A DNA stretch of 64,000 bases, taken from contig QVRM01004004.1 in assembly GCA_003439945.1 (NCBI GenBank), positions 992,001 through 1,056,000 of the forward strand, in the 5' to 3' direction. Positions within the stretch are counted from its first letter, which is position 1; each line of letters begins with the position of its first letter. The notes beneath the pieces were generated by a model that did not search any database, had not been told where the DNA came from, and was given only the letters and a program-made list of their open reading frames with translations. The position numbers were made by a program, and so were the translations under genes. Source of the stretch: Dermanyssus gallinae (Eukaryota > Arthropoda > Arachnida > Mesostigmata > Dermanyssidae). Positions 1 through 10,536 of the stretch are shown here, piece after piece.

Positions 1-164
1 GCTCTGCTCATGAAATCCTGTAGTGGGGATCATCGTTGTGCCATCTTTGGAGTCTATTGTTTTACAAGGTCGGACAAAAAGAGACGCCAATTGGTGGCAG
101 CCAGGGTCGCGGCCATCGCATTATAGTTAGCTTTATAGACGTTTAGAGATGAAGCTTTATTTCA

Positions 165-274
165 ATGTTATCTTTTTGTGGACATTTAGAAGGAGACTGC
201 CAGATGGTCGAACTTTTTGTGGATGTTATCTTTTTGTGGACATTTTGAAGGAGACTGCCAGATGGTCGGACTTT
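165..274. repeat. Direct repeat, two ~52-bp copies
   Basis: Two nearly identical copies (165-216 and 223-274) follow each other with a 6-bp spacer. Both contain TTATCTTTTTGTGGACATTT and then GGAGACTGCCAGATGGTCG. They differ by very few bases, so this is a recent local tandem duplication. Nothing else was recognised in positions 1-780. Confidence 0.9.
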
Positions 275-782
275 ACGGGAAATGCGCTCACTGTAATATC
301 AGTGATTAATATTTCACTATCTGAATATAGCAAATCCAGGATATTCTGTCCCCGTGTGAGAACCGTAACAAGTTGCACAAGTCCAGTACCTCGGAGACGT
401 TAACAATGCACGAGGAGTAAGAGGCAATCCTAGGTTTAATCTTACGTACTCTGAGAGCCGTTCTTCTTAAGATTTCCGTGTAGTCTTGATGCCCAAAGAT
501 TAGAGTCAAGCTTCAAGACGAACACAATTCTGGTTCGTATGTCGGCCCTTGCTACGGGCAATAGTAGATCTGGTTTGGCCTGTGAACCCTGGGAGCGCCA
601 TTCCTGGAACTGCTGGCTTCCTGGAACTGCAAGCGCAGCGAAATCCTAAAATAAGTACTGCCGACATTAAGTACGCGGCTCTTCGACCACTACGCTCATT
701 ACCCGCGGCTCGATAGTTTTCAAACTTTTTGTGTTATCGAACACCGATTTTCCGGGAATAGTGTTGTACTGTACGCTCGTTT

Positions 783-1124
783 CTATTTGTTAATGAAGTT
801 GGAGCGCGCCCTCCGTGTTTGTTCTGAGTTATCTTGCTTGGTCTGCCTTCCGCGATTGTTTGACAGGTGAGAAACAGCTGTTAAATGCCACAGCCATTTC
901 TCCAGTTTGTTGCTTGTGCTCTGGTACGATTTGACCAACGTGCGTAGTGCACGTACCTCTTTCACAACTGTGCGCATGAGTAATTTGTCGTCCACCGCAC
1001 TTCCATGTGCGTCTCCGTCACCAAAGGGCATGCTGTCAACATCGTCTGCATCGTTATCGACGAGTAGCTTGCTCAGTTTTGTGACACCTAAAACCAGCAA
1101 AGCTATCAGCACGATTAACGACAT
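783..1124 (-). CDS. Hypothetical small membrane protein, about 113 residues
   Basis: I do not recognise this protein. The frame is open to 1214, but the first ATG is at 1124, giving about 113 residues. From that start the product opens with a strongly hydrophobic stretch (SLIVLIALLVLGV) able to span a membrane. An acidic, Asp-rich segment follows (DNDADDVDSMPFGDGD), then a heptad-like helical segment (LMRTVVKEVRALRTLV) and a basic C-terminus. That order suits a small single-pass membrane protein with a cytosolic or luminal helix. The opposite strand is also open over most of this span, so the frame could be chance. There is no splice, promoter or homology evidence. Confidence 0.3.
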   Translation of the reverse strand: MSLIVLIALLVLGVTKLSKLLVDNDADDVDSMPFGDGDAHGSAVDDKLLMRTVVKEVRALRTLVKSYQSTSNKLEKWLWHLTAVSHLSNNRGRQTKQDNSEQTRRARSNFINK

Positions 1125-1239
1125 CGTGAGTGGTGATTTGGGTGCACTGGATATGGACTTAAAACTCACACTGGGTGCAGCGAATTGTGTTTCGTGTGAT
1201 AACACGAAGGTCACATTTCGGTTTTATCTGGGTTCATGA

Positions 1240-2340
1240 GTCGCTCTCTTCGAAGAGCTGATAATGTCGGCTTGTGATAGAGAATGCTTGTGTCGCCTCA
1301 GACCCATATTTCTGGTGAGATCACTAGACAAGTATCTGTGAAGTAGTTCTTAGTCACTCGATGAATCAAACAGCAAGTTCACGGTACAAACCACGCACAA
1401 AAACGTAGTCCACAAAACGAAATTTCGGAAACGCGGTAGAAACACGTTTAGTGTTTACATGATCAGCTAATCAGCAGTATGAGCATAATAACACAGTTAA
1501 ATTTTGTGGGGAGCATGCACAGGGCTGAGATTCACAGATGCCGCCACTGAATCGCTATACGACACACCAGAATACATTGCGCTGGAAATAATAGACCATT
1601 ATTTAATCGTGTGAGCTCTGTTCAGTGGAACGTATGTGATTCTATTTAAGATATAGGGCCTCGTCGACTGTTCTGCATTAACCCCAATTAACGTGTAGTT
1701 GCAGTAGCATACTTGCAACTGTGACCTAACCAAAGGCAGCGCACGAAAGTCCGTCTTCACAGTGGCAGTTCTCGCTGGCAGAGTTCGACATAAGCATCGA
1801 GTACGACTAAGTACAGCCTCCAAATCGGATCACGTTATATCAATATAACCTCTGTTTCATCAGAAAGCCGTAAGCCTGTACGGTTATGTTAAGACTGGAA
1901 CGCCACTAACGCGTTGTACCGCCACGACCACTAACAACAACAACACAAATCAGCCGCTTGTAAAATACGTCATTATAATATAAGTTATTGGACTTAGTGC
2001 TTTCAAACGAAACGTAAGCAAAATCGGCCAGACTACCTTCCTCAACAAATGTTTGCTATACAACAGCAAACCAAGACTGGCTGTGCCATGAGTAACCTCC
2101 AGGTTCGCCTACTATTCGACTCGGAACAATGGCTTTTAATTACCAATCTGGAACCACACAATAAACCAGTTGCAAAACAACAACGACGATAGAAGCGCGG
2201 AAATTTCGACGTAAGCGTGCTTACCTTGGCTTCAAAAGGTAAATCTTTAGATGCGTTAGCCACATAATATACATTCGTATAGCCCTAACTCCGACTGCCA
2301 AGTGGCGTGGTGTGTGATCTAGAAACCTAGTGCCCTACTC
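1240..2340. other. Unassigned intergenic DNA
   Basis: I see only short chance frames here, with no transposon motif, tRNA box or tandem repeat. Confidence 0.5.
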
Positions 2341-2344
2341 GAAT

Positions 2345-2560
2345 TTTCTTTGCGCGATGCTTATCGAGAATAGATGGTAAACCATGTACCACTACACAGA
2401 GTCAGCGGCTATGCTGCCACAAAGACTGTTGGGCAAACTCTAGATATCGCAACGTGTCCGGCCCTCACTAGACTGGCGATTATGCGGCAGCACGGCGATT
2501 CCGAGCCCGTAGGCGACGGACGATGGCTTAGAACTCCAAGTTCCAAAGCGTTTGGAACGA
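2345..2560 (+). mobile_element. SINE family A, body and tail (head missing)
   Basis: This matches the body of the better copy at 26420-26734. Shared blocks, in order, are GAGAATAGATGGTAAACCAT, an 'agagtca' block, ATGCTGCCACAAAGACTGTT, CTCTAGATATCG, TGTCCGGCC and finally GAGCCCGTAGGCGAC. The tRNA-like head with boxes A and B is not visible upstream, so the copy is 5' truncated. Short open frames on both strands here are repeat sequence rather than genes. Confidence 0.7.
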
Positions 2561-3232
2561 GGACATGTTTGCTGCACAACTATCTGCCCTCGATAGAGTA
2601 ACGCCTGCGTTTTAGAGCACATTTGCAGAGCTTACATAACTCGGCCCATAATCGATGTATTTGCCCCGTGCATTATATACATATTGACAATATTGATTGT
2701 ATCAGTATATGAATACCAAACAAAGGCGGCAATAAACGTTTATGGATTTTAGTATGCGTGCATCCCGTGCGGCTATTTAGGCAAACAAGTTATCATACAA
2801 CATCGAAACACGCGCAATGCCAGGCGTTTGCTTTGACACGCCACTGCACGGCTTGCTTAGCCAAGTGTAACAGAATGTGATGTTTAAAAACACGTGCGAA
2901 CAAAAGATGTGACAATAAATTATTCGGACACTTAAGACTGAAAAGTCAGGACTTCAATATTGTCTCCCCTGTATAAAAACTTTGAAGGTCTTGTCTTAGA
3001 AACATGAGCAGCACCCATCGGGTACTGCTACTAAATATATGCCGTTATTGGACTGGATAAGCTACACTGTGTCCCAGAATAACAGTGAGGGCTTTTTATA
3101 ACATTGCCAGACTAGTGGTTATAAATCTGGAACCTTCTGCTCCATTCTCTAGAAAAGCAAGCTGCGTAGATTGCCACCTGCACCGCACCCCCACTGCTCT
3201 ACACCGGCCTGGTAGCCTTATTATATATTTAT
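2561..3232. other. Unassigned intergenic DNA
   Basis: AT-rich, with no recognisable coding or repeat structure. Confidence 0.5.
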
Positions 3233-3505
3233 TTTTTAACGCTCTGACAATCACATTTTAGACCCGCACCTGTTAGCCTACGCCCGTAATAGGCTAAATG
3301 CAACAATCGCCATCGCGTTCTCGTTACTGGATTTATATGGGTTTCCTCAAGCATAGGTATGCAGCAGCAGGGCAATGACATCGACGTCTAACAAATACAA
3401 CCAGCACGGCCGGGGCTTGAACTTGCGATTGTTTCGCTAATCATGGTTGCCATGACAACGCTCCGTTTCGAACGCTGCGTTAGCCGCCGTTCGAACGGGG
3501 CGTTG
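3233..3505 (+). mobile_element. Dispersed repeat D, copy 1 (non-autonomous, palindromic end)
   Basis: This block matches 49266-49500 in order: TTTTTAACGCT, a CATTTTAGAC block, ATCGCGTTCTCGTTACTGGATTTATAT-type core (both carry CGTTCTCGTTACTGGATTTA), GTATGYAGCARCAGGGCAA, then a GC-rich inverted repeat. In this copy the inverted repeat pairs ACAACGCTCCGTTTCGAAC with GTTCGAACGGGGCGTTGT. There is no open frame. It looks like a short non-autonomous element of unknown class. A third partial copy of its right part lies at 13504-13564. Confidence 0.7.
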
Positions 3506-3554
3506 TAGCCACAATAATGGCGTAATGTCACATTTACGCCGTTATTGTGGCTAC
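3505..3554. repeat. Perfect-ending hairpin after repeat D copy 1
   Basis: Inverted repeat: the left arm starts GTAGCCACAATAATGGCG and the right arm ends CGCCGTTATTGTGGCTAC, with a few unpaired bases at the tip. One mismatch and a one-base indel separate the arms. It directly continues the palindromic end of repeat D, so it may be part of the element or a neighbouring foldback. Confidence 0.85.
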
Positions 3555-3555
3555 T

Positions 3556-4296
3556 GGTGCAAGCATCCTATACATTAAAAATAAATGTTTTGTTTTTAGT
3601 GTATTTTGTTTCAACACAAGTTGAAAACATGTGTATTTTGTTTTCAAAAAGATTGTCTCTGTTGAGTATTGATGCCGAGCTGGCTTGAAGAAGTCGCAAT
3701 GCCTTTTCTGGAAGACCAAAATTTGAACGGGCATTGCCACAAAAGTAGTGGCCGCTCTTGTCCGGCCGGTGCCGACATTTGCATTTGCCATTCGGGGCGA
3801 AACAGTAGAGAACTAAAGCGATCTCGAGTTCACGCATATGGTTAAACGAATACAAAGACTGCAGAATTGTTGCGATATCATTACCAAATCACGATTCAGC
3901 TTTAAAACAGAAACGGGTTCCGATCATTTTTAAATATATATATATATATATATATAACACAGAGGCGTTATGCTATAACGATAAGTCAATCTAACAGCGT
4001 TAGTATCCAGATCTTCGCCGTAAACTCTCGAGTGAAGATTTGTACGGTAACGGTATCAGAAGAGAGATCAATTCCGTGCGTATCGCGTAGAGATTAACTC
4101 TAGAACTGTAATGAATTAAACCTAGTGCATGTAAAATTAGAAGAAAGATCACAGTGAGACTAGATTTCTAGAAATGCCTTAACTGACCGGCTACGGAGGT
4201 TTACGCGGCGTGGCAAAAGGGGCTCCACCGCAGGGGAATAGGGTAAGGGAGATTGCGAATAATTCAGCAAAGGTAACTTAACAAATATTAGTCAAT
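3556..4296. other. Unassigned DNA with a short (TA)n
   Basis: Contains a (TA)n run at about 3933-3956. The minus-strand frames at 3534-3855 show no domain. No gene is supported. Confidence 0.5.
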
Positions 4297-4575
4297 ATGA
4301 ACAATAGAAAAAAAACAACGCTGGATTTGTTTTGGGAAGTTACGTTTATGCGAAAAAACCCTCAGAATATAGTGTGCATTAAATACGGATGCCCTCGGAT
4401 TGCCAGCAACCGACCGTCAACTGGCAGTCTGACTGGGCGGAAGAAACACAAAACAATTGAGGATCTCATACGTGAATTAGAAGGTGCAGACAAAGTCTCA
4501 GAGATTGTTCCTCAGAGAGAGCCACGGCAAACCAAGTCACTCCGGGCACTGATCAAAATAGCAGATAGCTTGTAG
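4297..4575 (+). CDS. Unassigned 92-residue ORF upstream of a Gypsy-like RT remnant
   Basis: The frame starts with ATG and encodes a Lys/Arg-rich, mostly helical product (for example TIEDLIRELEGADKVSEIV). After the TAG at 4573-4575 the same frame stays open for another ~23 codons reading EKLCWIEKERLLSDLIKL, which also looks helical, so a single nonsense mutation may split a longer frame. A second frame from about 4584 runs into the (TA)n at 4934-4982. I recognise no domain. Because a Ty3/Gypsy-like RT motif pair lies downstream in the same orientation, this could be a decayed gag-side segment. That is inference from position only. Confidence 0.3.
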   Translation: MNNRKKTTLDLFWEVTFMRKNPQNIVCIKYGCPRIASNRPSTGSLTGRKKHKTIEDLIRELEGADKVSEIVPQREPRQTKSLRALIKIADSL

Positions 4576-4926
4576 GAAAAACTTTGCTGGATAGAGAAGG
4601 AGCGGTTACTGTCAGATTTGATCAAGTTGCCTATATCGTAATGACCGACGGTTTACCGAATGATGACAAGGTTATTAGATTGTTAAAAAATAGACGCGAT
4701 TCAGATACGCAGTCTCATATAGATACACTTACTTCAGGATGTTCATCAAAGGACAGCAGGTGTTATGCAGCAGCAGTGCCCCAAAGGCCACATCCACTGT
4801 CGCTCCACCAAGTAACCACACTAAAGGAAATCTCAAAGGAGATGGAGAATTCTGGTTCCATCAAAAGGGGTAAAGGCCCAAGTTATAGCAGTCACGTATC
4901 TAAATATATACATATATGTATATGTG

Positions 4927-4933
<7 letters not shown>

Positions 4934-4982
<49 letters not shown>
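4934..4982. repeat. (TA)n microsatellite
   Basis: Long alternating TA tract with an imperfect TA-rich lead-in from about 4901. It encodes meaningless Ile-Tyr runs. Confidence 0.95.
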
Positions 4983-5104
4983 GTGATTGACTTTCCCAAC
5001 TTAATAAGCAGACGGAGCTGAAGAAGTTCCCAGAGGACATCATTCATTACTATGCTCAGGCTCTCTATTTTACGACACCGAACTCTTTCCATGACTTTTC
5101 CAAT

Positions 5105-5340
5105 TGCCCTTAGATGAGCATGCCCAGAAGAAGGCTGCCTTTACAATTCCCGACGGCCACTTGCAGCCGGCTCGTCTAATGTATGGGTAATGTTATTTTC
5201 CGGATACAGAGAAACGAAGGTGATGAAGTCGCTGAATGTTACATCGACGAAATACCTATCGCGATATACATGGCGGTTGACAGAAAAATGACCATGGCAA
5301 ACCAATCATTAAACTGCATTTGGGTACGGTAACACCACAA
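5105..5340 (+). pseudogene. Reverse transcriptase remnant, Ty3/Gypsy-like
   Basis: Two short motif matches in the right order and spacing suggest the palm of an LTR-retrotransposon RT. The first is KKAAFTIPDGHLQPARLMYG (about 5127-5186), which resembles the 'KTAF..PDGHyeflrMPFG' segment of Gypsy elements. About 20 codons on, in another frame, is AECYIDEIPIA (about 5232-5264), which resembles 'vYiDDIlia', with the second catalytic Asp replaced by Glu. A stop and a frameshift lie between them. No LTR, protease, RNase H or integrase was identified. The match is short, so confidence is moderate to low. Confidence 0.45.
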
Positions 5341-6822
5341 TGACTTTTCTACTCAAACTTTTTTTTACTCGCGAACGCTTTCATTGCTGCCAGTTGTTCA
5401 AGTTAGCCCACATGCTACAGACTGTATGAAGCCATTCCTTTTTTCACAAAGCAGTAAGATTTGCCCCGAAGAAGATCAAAGGGTAGAAGGGTGGTAGCGT
5501 GTTACTTAACGCGTCCTTCAACGGAACTCTGAGTTCCTTTAGCAGCCTTCTCGGTGACGGAATCGTTTGGCCCAGCATCTATTTCAGATGTCGTGGGCCA
5601 TCTACTCCGGGCCCTGAGGCTAGTGCGAATGACCTCCCTGCGTATAGTACGGAATATAGGAGATTTGCCACCCGTGCGCGTTCTTCGATCACCGCGCGTG
5701 TCTGCTTTATTGTCCTTCCTGTAGTGATATCCTCAAGAAGGGGAGGTTTGCGCCTAAGCTACAATTCAGCATTTGGGCCGATCCGAGCTATCATGTTGGA
5801 TGAGATCACTGCAGAGCGTATATAGCCCTCCGCTGCCCTGCGCTTTGTGTGGCTTGCGTTGTTTGCACGGTTCTGATCTACTGGCGGTTGCATATGCGGA
5901 GCTGTTACGGTAAACCTCTAAGCTGCTTCTAGGTGGACTTGCACGGTGGCGTTTGATTACTTGGCATAGCGTTGAGTTATTTGCCTTTTCGAATGTGTTA
6001 GCGTCAATAATGGATATGATGTTAGCCCACGATGCAAGATTATTATTTTTAATTAAATCGGCAAGTGCTGTTGCAAATGTTGCAGCGCATGTCAGGGTCT
6101 CTGACACATATCGATATTACCTATACCAGCCTAAGATGCTTTCCACCTTGACTAACAACTGTAAAAGAGCACTTGTATCGTGTGTGAAATCGGAAAAGAA
6201 AGACCACGTGAGCGACTGGTCGTAGTTTGGGTCTCACCGACTACACTGCTTGTACTGATAATTAAAGATGAGGAAGCATTCGGGTTCTACGAACGAGTCT
6301 GTAAAATATAGGCCGGCTAGTCACTGTGGTGTGGGTACTGACTCATGTTTGCAATTTGCTTTGCCGTTTTCTTGTGCGCCGGCAAATGGATTTGGGTGAT
6401 AAATGGCGGAAAGTGATATATACTACCGTTTTCCCATCTGTATCTATAACGGTTGTGATTTGTGCTAACGGTTGTGATTTGCGTCCATCAGGTTCTGTTG
6501 CTGGCGGAGGGCTTTCTCAAATGATTACAGGGAAATCTTCAGTCGGGCTGGTGACCTGGAAGCGTGTAGATAAATATCTTTTCACCAAGGTAAAGCGTAA
6601 ACCCGCCGGGCTGAACTCTGTTATCAATGGTAGAGTGCGTTCCTTCTCCGCAATTAAAGCAGCCACAAGAGCGGTCGCCCGCTATAAACTCATCCGTGCC
6701 GATTGAACAGTTTCACTATTTTCAATAATATCGGGTAATTTTCCTGCCACGCGATGCAAGGCTCGTTGTAAGCGTTTATACATATTATATACTGAATATG
6801 TGGTTAATAAATATGTTTGTTT
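5341..6822. other. Unassigned DNA with several medium-length frames
   Basis: Frames on both strands (5499-5825 plus, 5766-6107 minus, 6326-6706 plus) show no domain. The minus strand near 6650-6665 reads CFNCGEGTHSTID, which looks like a retroviral-type zinc knuckle lacking its last Cys. It is too short to call alone. Confidence 0.4.
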
Positions 6823-6823
6823 A

Positions 6824-6917
<94 letters not shown>
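6823..6917. repeat. (AAT)n microsatellite, ~31 units
   Basis: Almost pure trinucleotide tract. It immediately precedes a fragment of LINE coding sequence, and a second array of the same unit follows at 7160. Confidence 0.97.
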
Positions 6918-7157
6918 TCTATGGAAACAATGGGTCCGGTAAGCAAGGGAACCAAGAGATTCATCAGTGAGCTGGGCCAACGGATTACAGATCTCACAGG
7001 GAATCGGCGCGAAGGCGAGTTTCTACGGCAACTGCTGTCGCTTGCAGTGTGCCGAGGAAACGCCGGCTGTATTGTCGGTTTCATGGAATAATATTTAGGA
7101 GTTAGGAGAAGACAAGGAGTACACGTTCACACCTCACAATTGTAACATTTAAGCAAT

Positions 7158-7159
<2 letters not shown>
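6918..7159 (+). mobile_element. C-terminal end of an RLE-type LINE, between two (AAT)n arrays
   Basis: The plus strand encodes a short open segment ending in TAA near 7091. It contains RFISELGQRITDLTGN, then FLRQLLSLAVCRGNAG. This matches, motif for motif, the C-terminus of the large LINE at 40889-44823 (RVGEQLNLATGDNR, then ILKQRLDLDVQRGNAA). That conserved tail sits just after the restriction-like endonuclease domain. About 70 bp of 3' UTR follow the stop, then an (AAT)n array, which makes sense as the microsatellite 3' tail of the element. The 5' side is cut off exactly at the other (AAT)n array. No RT remains. Confidence 0.75.

Positions 7160-7250
<91 letters not shown>
7160..7250. repeat. 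(AAT)n microsatellite, likely LINE 3' tail
   Basis: Pure trinucleotide array of about 30 units directly after the LINE 3' UTR. A SINE copy begins about 38 bp further on. Confidence 0.97.
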
Positions 7251-7287
7251 TGTATTATTATTTACTCAATCTGCAAATATTTAGAAA

Positions 7288-7496
7288 CATGACATCGAAG
7301 GGACCGAATATGTTGAAATCTAAAGGGTTTTCCCAACAGTCCTTGTGGCCGCTGACTCTCTGCGGTATGGTTTTTCATCTATTCCCAGTGAGGATTGTTC
7401 AAAGAAAATTCGATCAACAAGAGGGATCGAACAGGCGACACTCTAGTAGATAAGAACTATGAATAGCACATTGGACCTCTAGACTACGCCACCACA
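7288..7496 (-). mobile_element. SINE family A, nearly full copy
   Basis: Read on the minus strand, the tRNA-like head starts GTGGTGGCGTAGTCTAGAGG (box A-like) and carries a box B-like TGTTCGATCCC. The body follows: a 'ttgatcgaatttt' block, GATGAAAAACCATACCGCAG, GTGGCCACAAGGACTGT on the body side, and GATTTCAACATATTCGG at the 3' end. It matches 26420-26734 throughout. RNA polymerase III transcription would run on the minus strand. Confidence 0.75.
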
Positions 7497-8060
7497 AATT
7501 CTTGCAGACGTTATTTCCGTTTTTAGGCACTGGGTCGGCGGTAGACAGTTTGTCCGGATCGGCCACCACAAATCCGGAAGTCACGCTATCACACTAAACA
7601 GTCCTCGATGCAGAACTCTAGTTCTACTCAACGAAGTATTGTAAAGGTACATACACATACACAAATGTGGGCGATTCTTGGACGTCTATAGCCTCACTGG
7701 AAGCCATATTTCACTTAACCTTCACAAAGACCTCATTTACCAGTCGTAATTCTCATAAATTTCGGGTCGCCTAATTACCCAGCTTTATTGTATATCATAA
7801 GGGTTCAACAAATATTAACATGGCAATATTGACTTGCTCGAAGCAGTAAGACGAGTTAACGGAAGATACATAGAACACAAACACGTCTGTTAAGGATATT
7901 CTCACCAGTATGTACATAAAACATTTACTTATTGATTTTCATTTCGAAACAGCTTTAAAAGTAATCAGGGACATCATTGCACCCGAAGTGAATATATAAA
8001 TGATGGTCTAAGAAGTTCATCTCATAAATTACTTACAATAGACGGACAAAAACCAAGCAC
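7497..8060. other. Unassigned DNA
   Basis: No motif recognised. The 3' part may belong to the mariner element that starts on the other side, but no terminal inverted repeat was identified. Confidence 0.4.
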
Positions 8061-8064
8061 CTTT

Positions 8065-9041
8065 ACTATTCGGTATAGTTCCCTCCCAAACGTAACATAC
8101 GTATTCTTAACGATCCTCAATAGCTTTTATACTACGAGCAAAGTAGTCAGTATCTATAGCGGCAAGAAAAAAACTCATCTAGGCCAATCTTACGTCATTG
8201 TTTTACGGGGCCAACCCCGGAGAATATAGGGGATCCTCGACAATTTGAAACTTTAGTTCACATAAATTGCCAATGGTGAACATAAATATGTTGGCGGGTG
8301 AGCAAACCACCATCACAGTCGTCTTCTGCATCGCAGACGGTCAAAGTGCTATGATGCCTTCCTTCAGCTGGTCCAAGAGTATTGCCAAGAGCACTTCTCT
8401 CCAGTGATTGCATTTTCTGTGGAATTTAGTCAATTAAAAGAATGTATTTTGCGTTCCAAAAAACGATCGCCAAAACTTTTCCGGTCGAGTTGCGCCTCGT
8501 TACCCTGGTGTTAGACATCTTTGCCGCGTGCGGTCCACTCCCTGGTGGCATACTTCTGTTCGGAAGTAAATGGTGTAGATATAGGTTTCGTCGGCGGTTA
8601 CAAATCAGCCCAAAAATTCTGCGGATTTTGTCTTAAAGTTTGAAATTGCTCTCCGAAAATGACATGCGTTTTAGGTTTTGCTCAACTGTTAGCTTGAGCG
8701 GTAGCCGCTTTTCTCTAATTTGTTTCATGCTTAATTGCGGGCGCAACATTTTGCGTACTGCACCAGAGCTAATGCGCCACTTAGCGCAGCTTCAGTTGAC
8801 CGTCAGCCATCACAGGGTTGTAGACTTTTTGCACAATTTTCTTATCTAAAGCTACCTTTGGCCGTCCAGAACGCGGTGCATCCTCAGTGGCCATTCTACC
8901 TCTGTTAAATGTGACATCTACTTTGACTTCCTCAATTTCCGTTGCAGTTAAGCGTTCGACAAAAAAAAAATATTTAACAACTGCACGGTACTCGTTCTGT
9001 TCCGTTGTCACTGTAAGATCTGACATATTACAGTTACTCAC
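8065..9041 (-). pseudogene. Mariner transposase relic
   Basis: Mariner transposases cut and paste their element at TA sites, using an N-terminal paired helix-turn-helix and a C-terminal DDD catalytic core. Here the minus-strand frame 9041-8781 is intact for about 86 residues. It has ATEIEEVKVDVTFNRGRMAT followed by DAPRSGRPK, the hallmark end of the first HTH. Beyond it the match continues in shifting frames: KQIREKRLPLKL, NLYLHHLLPNRS, TGKVLAIVFWNAKYILLID (catalytic FWD-type motif with Asn at the Asp position), then VEDPLYSPGLAP near 8215-8250, and YFARSIKAIEDR near 8130. Stops and frameshifts are numerous and key residues are lost, so it is dead. Intact family members are about 345 residues, which this span fits. 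TIRs were not located. Confidence 0.85.
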
Positions 9042-9182
9042 CCCGCTACAAACGCAATTTAAAGCAAATCTACATGATACTTATTTTTGTTACTTCCGAA
9101 GAGCGACTTTCGGCGCAAGAAATGGTATGAGCTCTTTCGAATTGTAGACAGGCGATTTTACGATCCCATTGATCCACCTAGA

Positions 9183-9203
9183 ATATATATATATATATAT
9201 ATA
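9183..9203. repeat. (TA)n microsatellite
   Basis: Short TA tract followed by TACATACAT. Confidence 0.9.
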
Positions 9204-9324
9204 CATACATGTCATTAGACTAACAAGTAACACTAAACCTGCAAACCTTAAAAAACGCGCTTATTAGTTTTGTCCCACTACGTCTTCCCGATTTGCATAA
9301 TTAAACTAAAACACAATATTTATG

Positions 9325-9450
9325 CTTTTGTTGTAGTCGCCGGCATTAGTAGTGGTTATTGACCTCTGAGCTTGTTGTTCTGGCAAAGGTCACCGTTGCT
9401 TCCTATTTGGCTAAACTAAGACTACCCCGAAATGTGCGTGTATATATAGT
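9325..9450 (+). repeat. Dispersed repeat E, copy 1
   Basis: Shares with 10849-10935 the blocks CTTTTGTTGT, GTCGCCGGCATTAGTAGTG, TATTTGGCTAAAC and GAAATGTGCGTGTATATATA. This copy has about 40 bp extra in the middle (around 9360-9400). Both copies end in a (TA)n tract, as though TA were the tail. Confidence 0.75.
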
Positions 9451-10530
9451 GCTTGTTATTGACTAACTATCTAAGGGGTTGCTTTGTTACAGATTAATGC
9501 TGAACTAAGCAGGATTCTGGCAAACGGTAGCGGTTGTAGGTGACAGGTCAGGCCGGCCCTAATAGGCGACGATAAGCAGTCCCTAATAGAATACTTTTGT
9601 GCCCGCCGTGGAAGCTGCTACTGCTGCTGTTGCAAGGCCATGCTCGCGTTGACATCGGATAGGTGAACTCCGTAAATACGCAGATTGTCAGACACATCGC
9701 CACAATAACCAGCGCAAGACTTGTCAGTCGCACTCCAGCAATGTATGTATGTTTGTCAATAAACACGAATTTAAATGTAATACCGTATTTATTAATGTTA
9801 ACACTAAGTTTAACACCGCGCTAATTGTAATCAAACTCATCAGAACGGGATGACCTAACCGTTGTTGCGCGTGCCACTCGTTAAATACTGATGAACAATG
9901 TTGCAAATTATCGACCTTCACCGCAATGCTCTGTCTTAATACAAACATGAAATACTGCATATTCAAGAATGTTAAAGTGTTTCATGTTTTACCTCATTGT
10001 AATAATCTCGATTTGCTCCCGCTTGTCTCATAAGTCTACAGTGCATCCAGTACTTGGAAATGGCACAAGACTGGGCTATTTGCATAAACTCTTGCAAACC
10101 GCCTCACGGTGTGCATTTTCACTACAAAAGTGCCGGCAGTGTAGCTAACCAAAAACTGACCGAGTTAGATAATCATGCGTTCTCAGTTAACCAGTGCAAG
10201 TCATATCTGCGGACATTGAATTATACGTTTTGATTAACTCATCATTGCATGACTTTTGAGCACGGGATTTTAACCAATATGTGTTGGGCGCAATACGCTA
10301 CTCACAGCGATTATCGTCTGATATTTTGGCGTGCAAATGATTACATACCTAAATGATAATAAATACGCTAAACAACTAATAAAACCTGCAATAAATACAC
10401 TACAATGGCCTCCACACTGCGTCCTTCCACCTGCGAAATGTTCTTCTAGAGGTACCGGTGTATTCTGTATTTCCTTCGCTCCAGGTGCCTCTGTTTAACC
10501 AGTACCTCTCGTGCTACTGCAGCTACTATA
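9451..10530. other. Unassigned DNA
   Basis: Small minus-strand frames (9548-9766, 9724-9966) contain hydrophobic stretches but no recognisable domain. Confidence 0.4.
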
Positions 10531-10536
10531 TTCCAG

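Noticed and set aside
6823..7084. Minus-strand protein ending in poly-Ile
   Set aside because: The poly-Ile is the (AAT)n array, and the real coding signal in the adjacent segment is on the plus strand.
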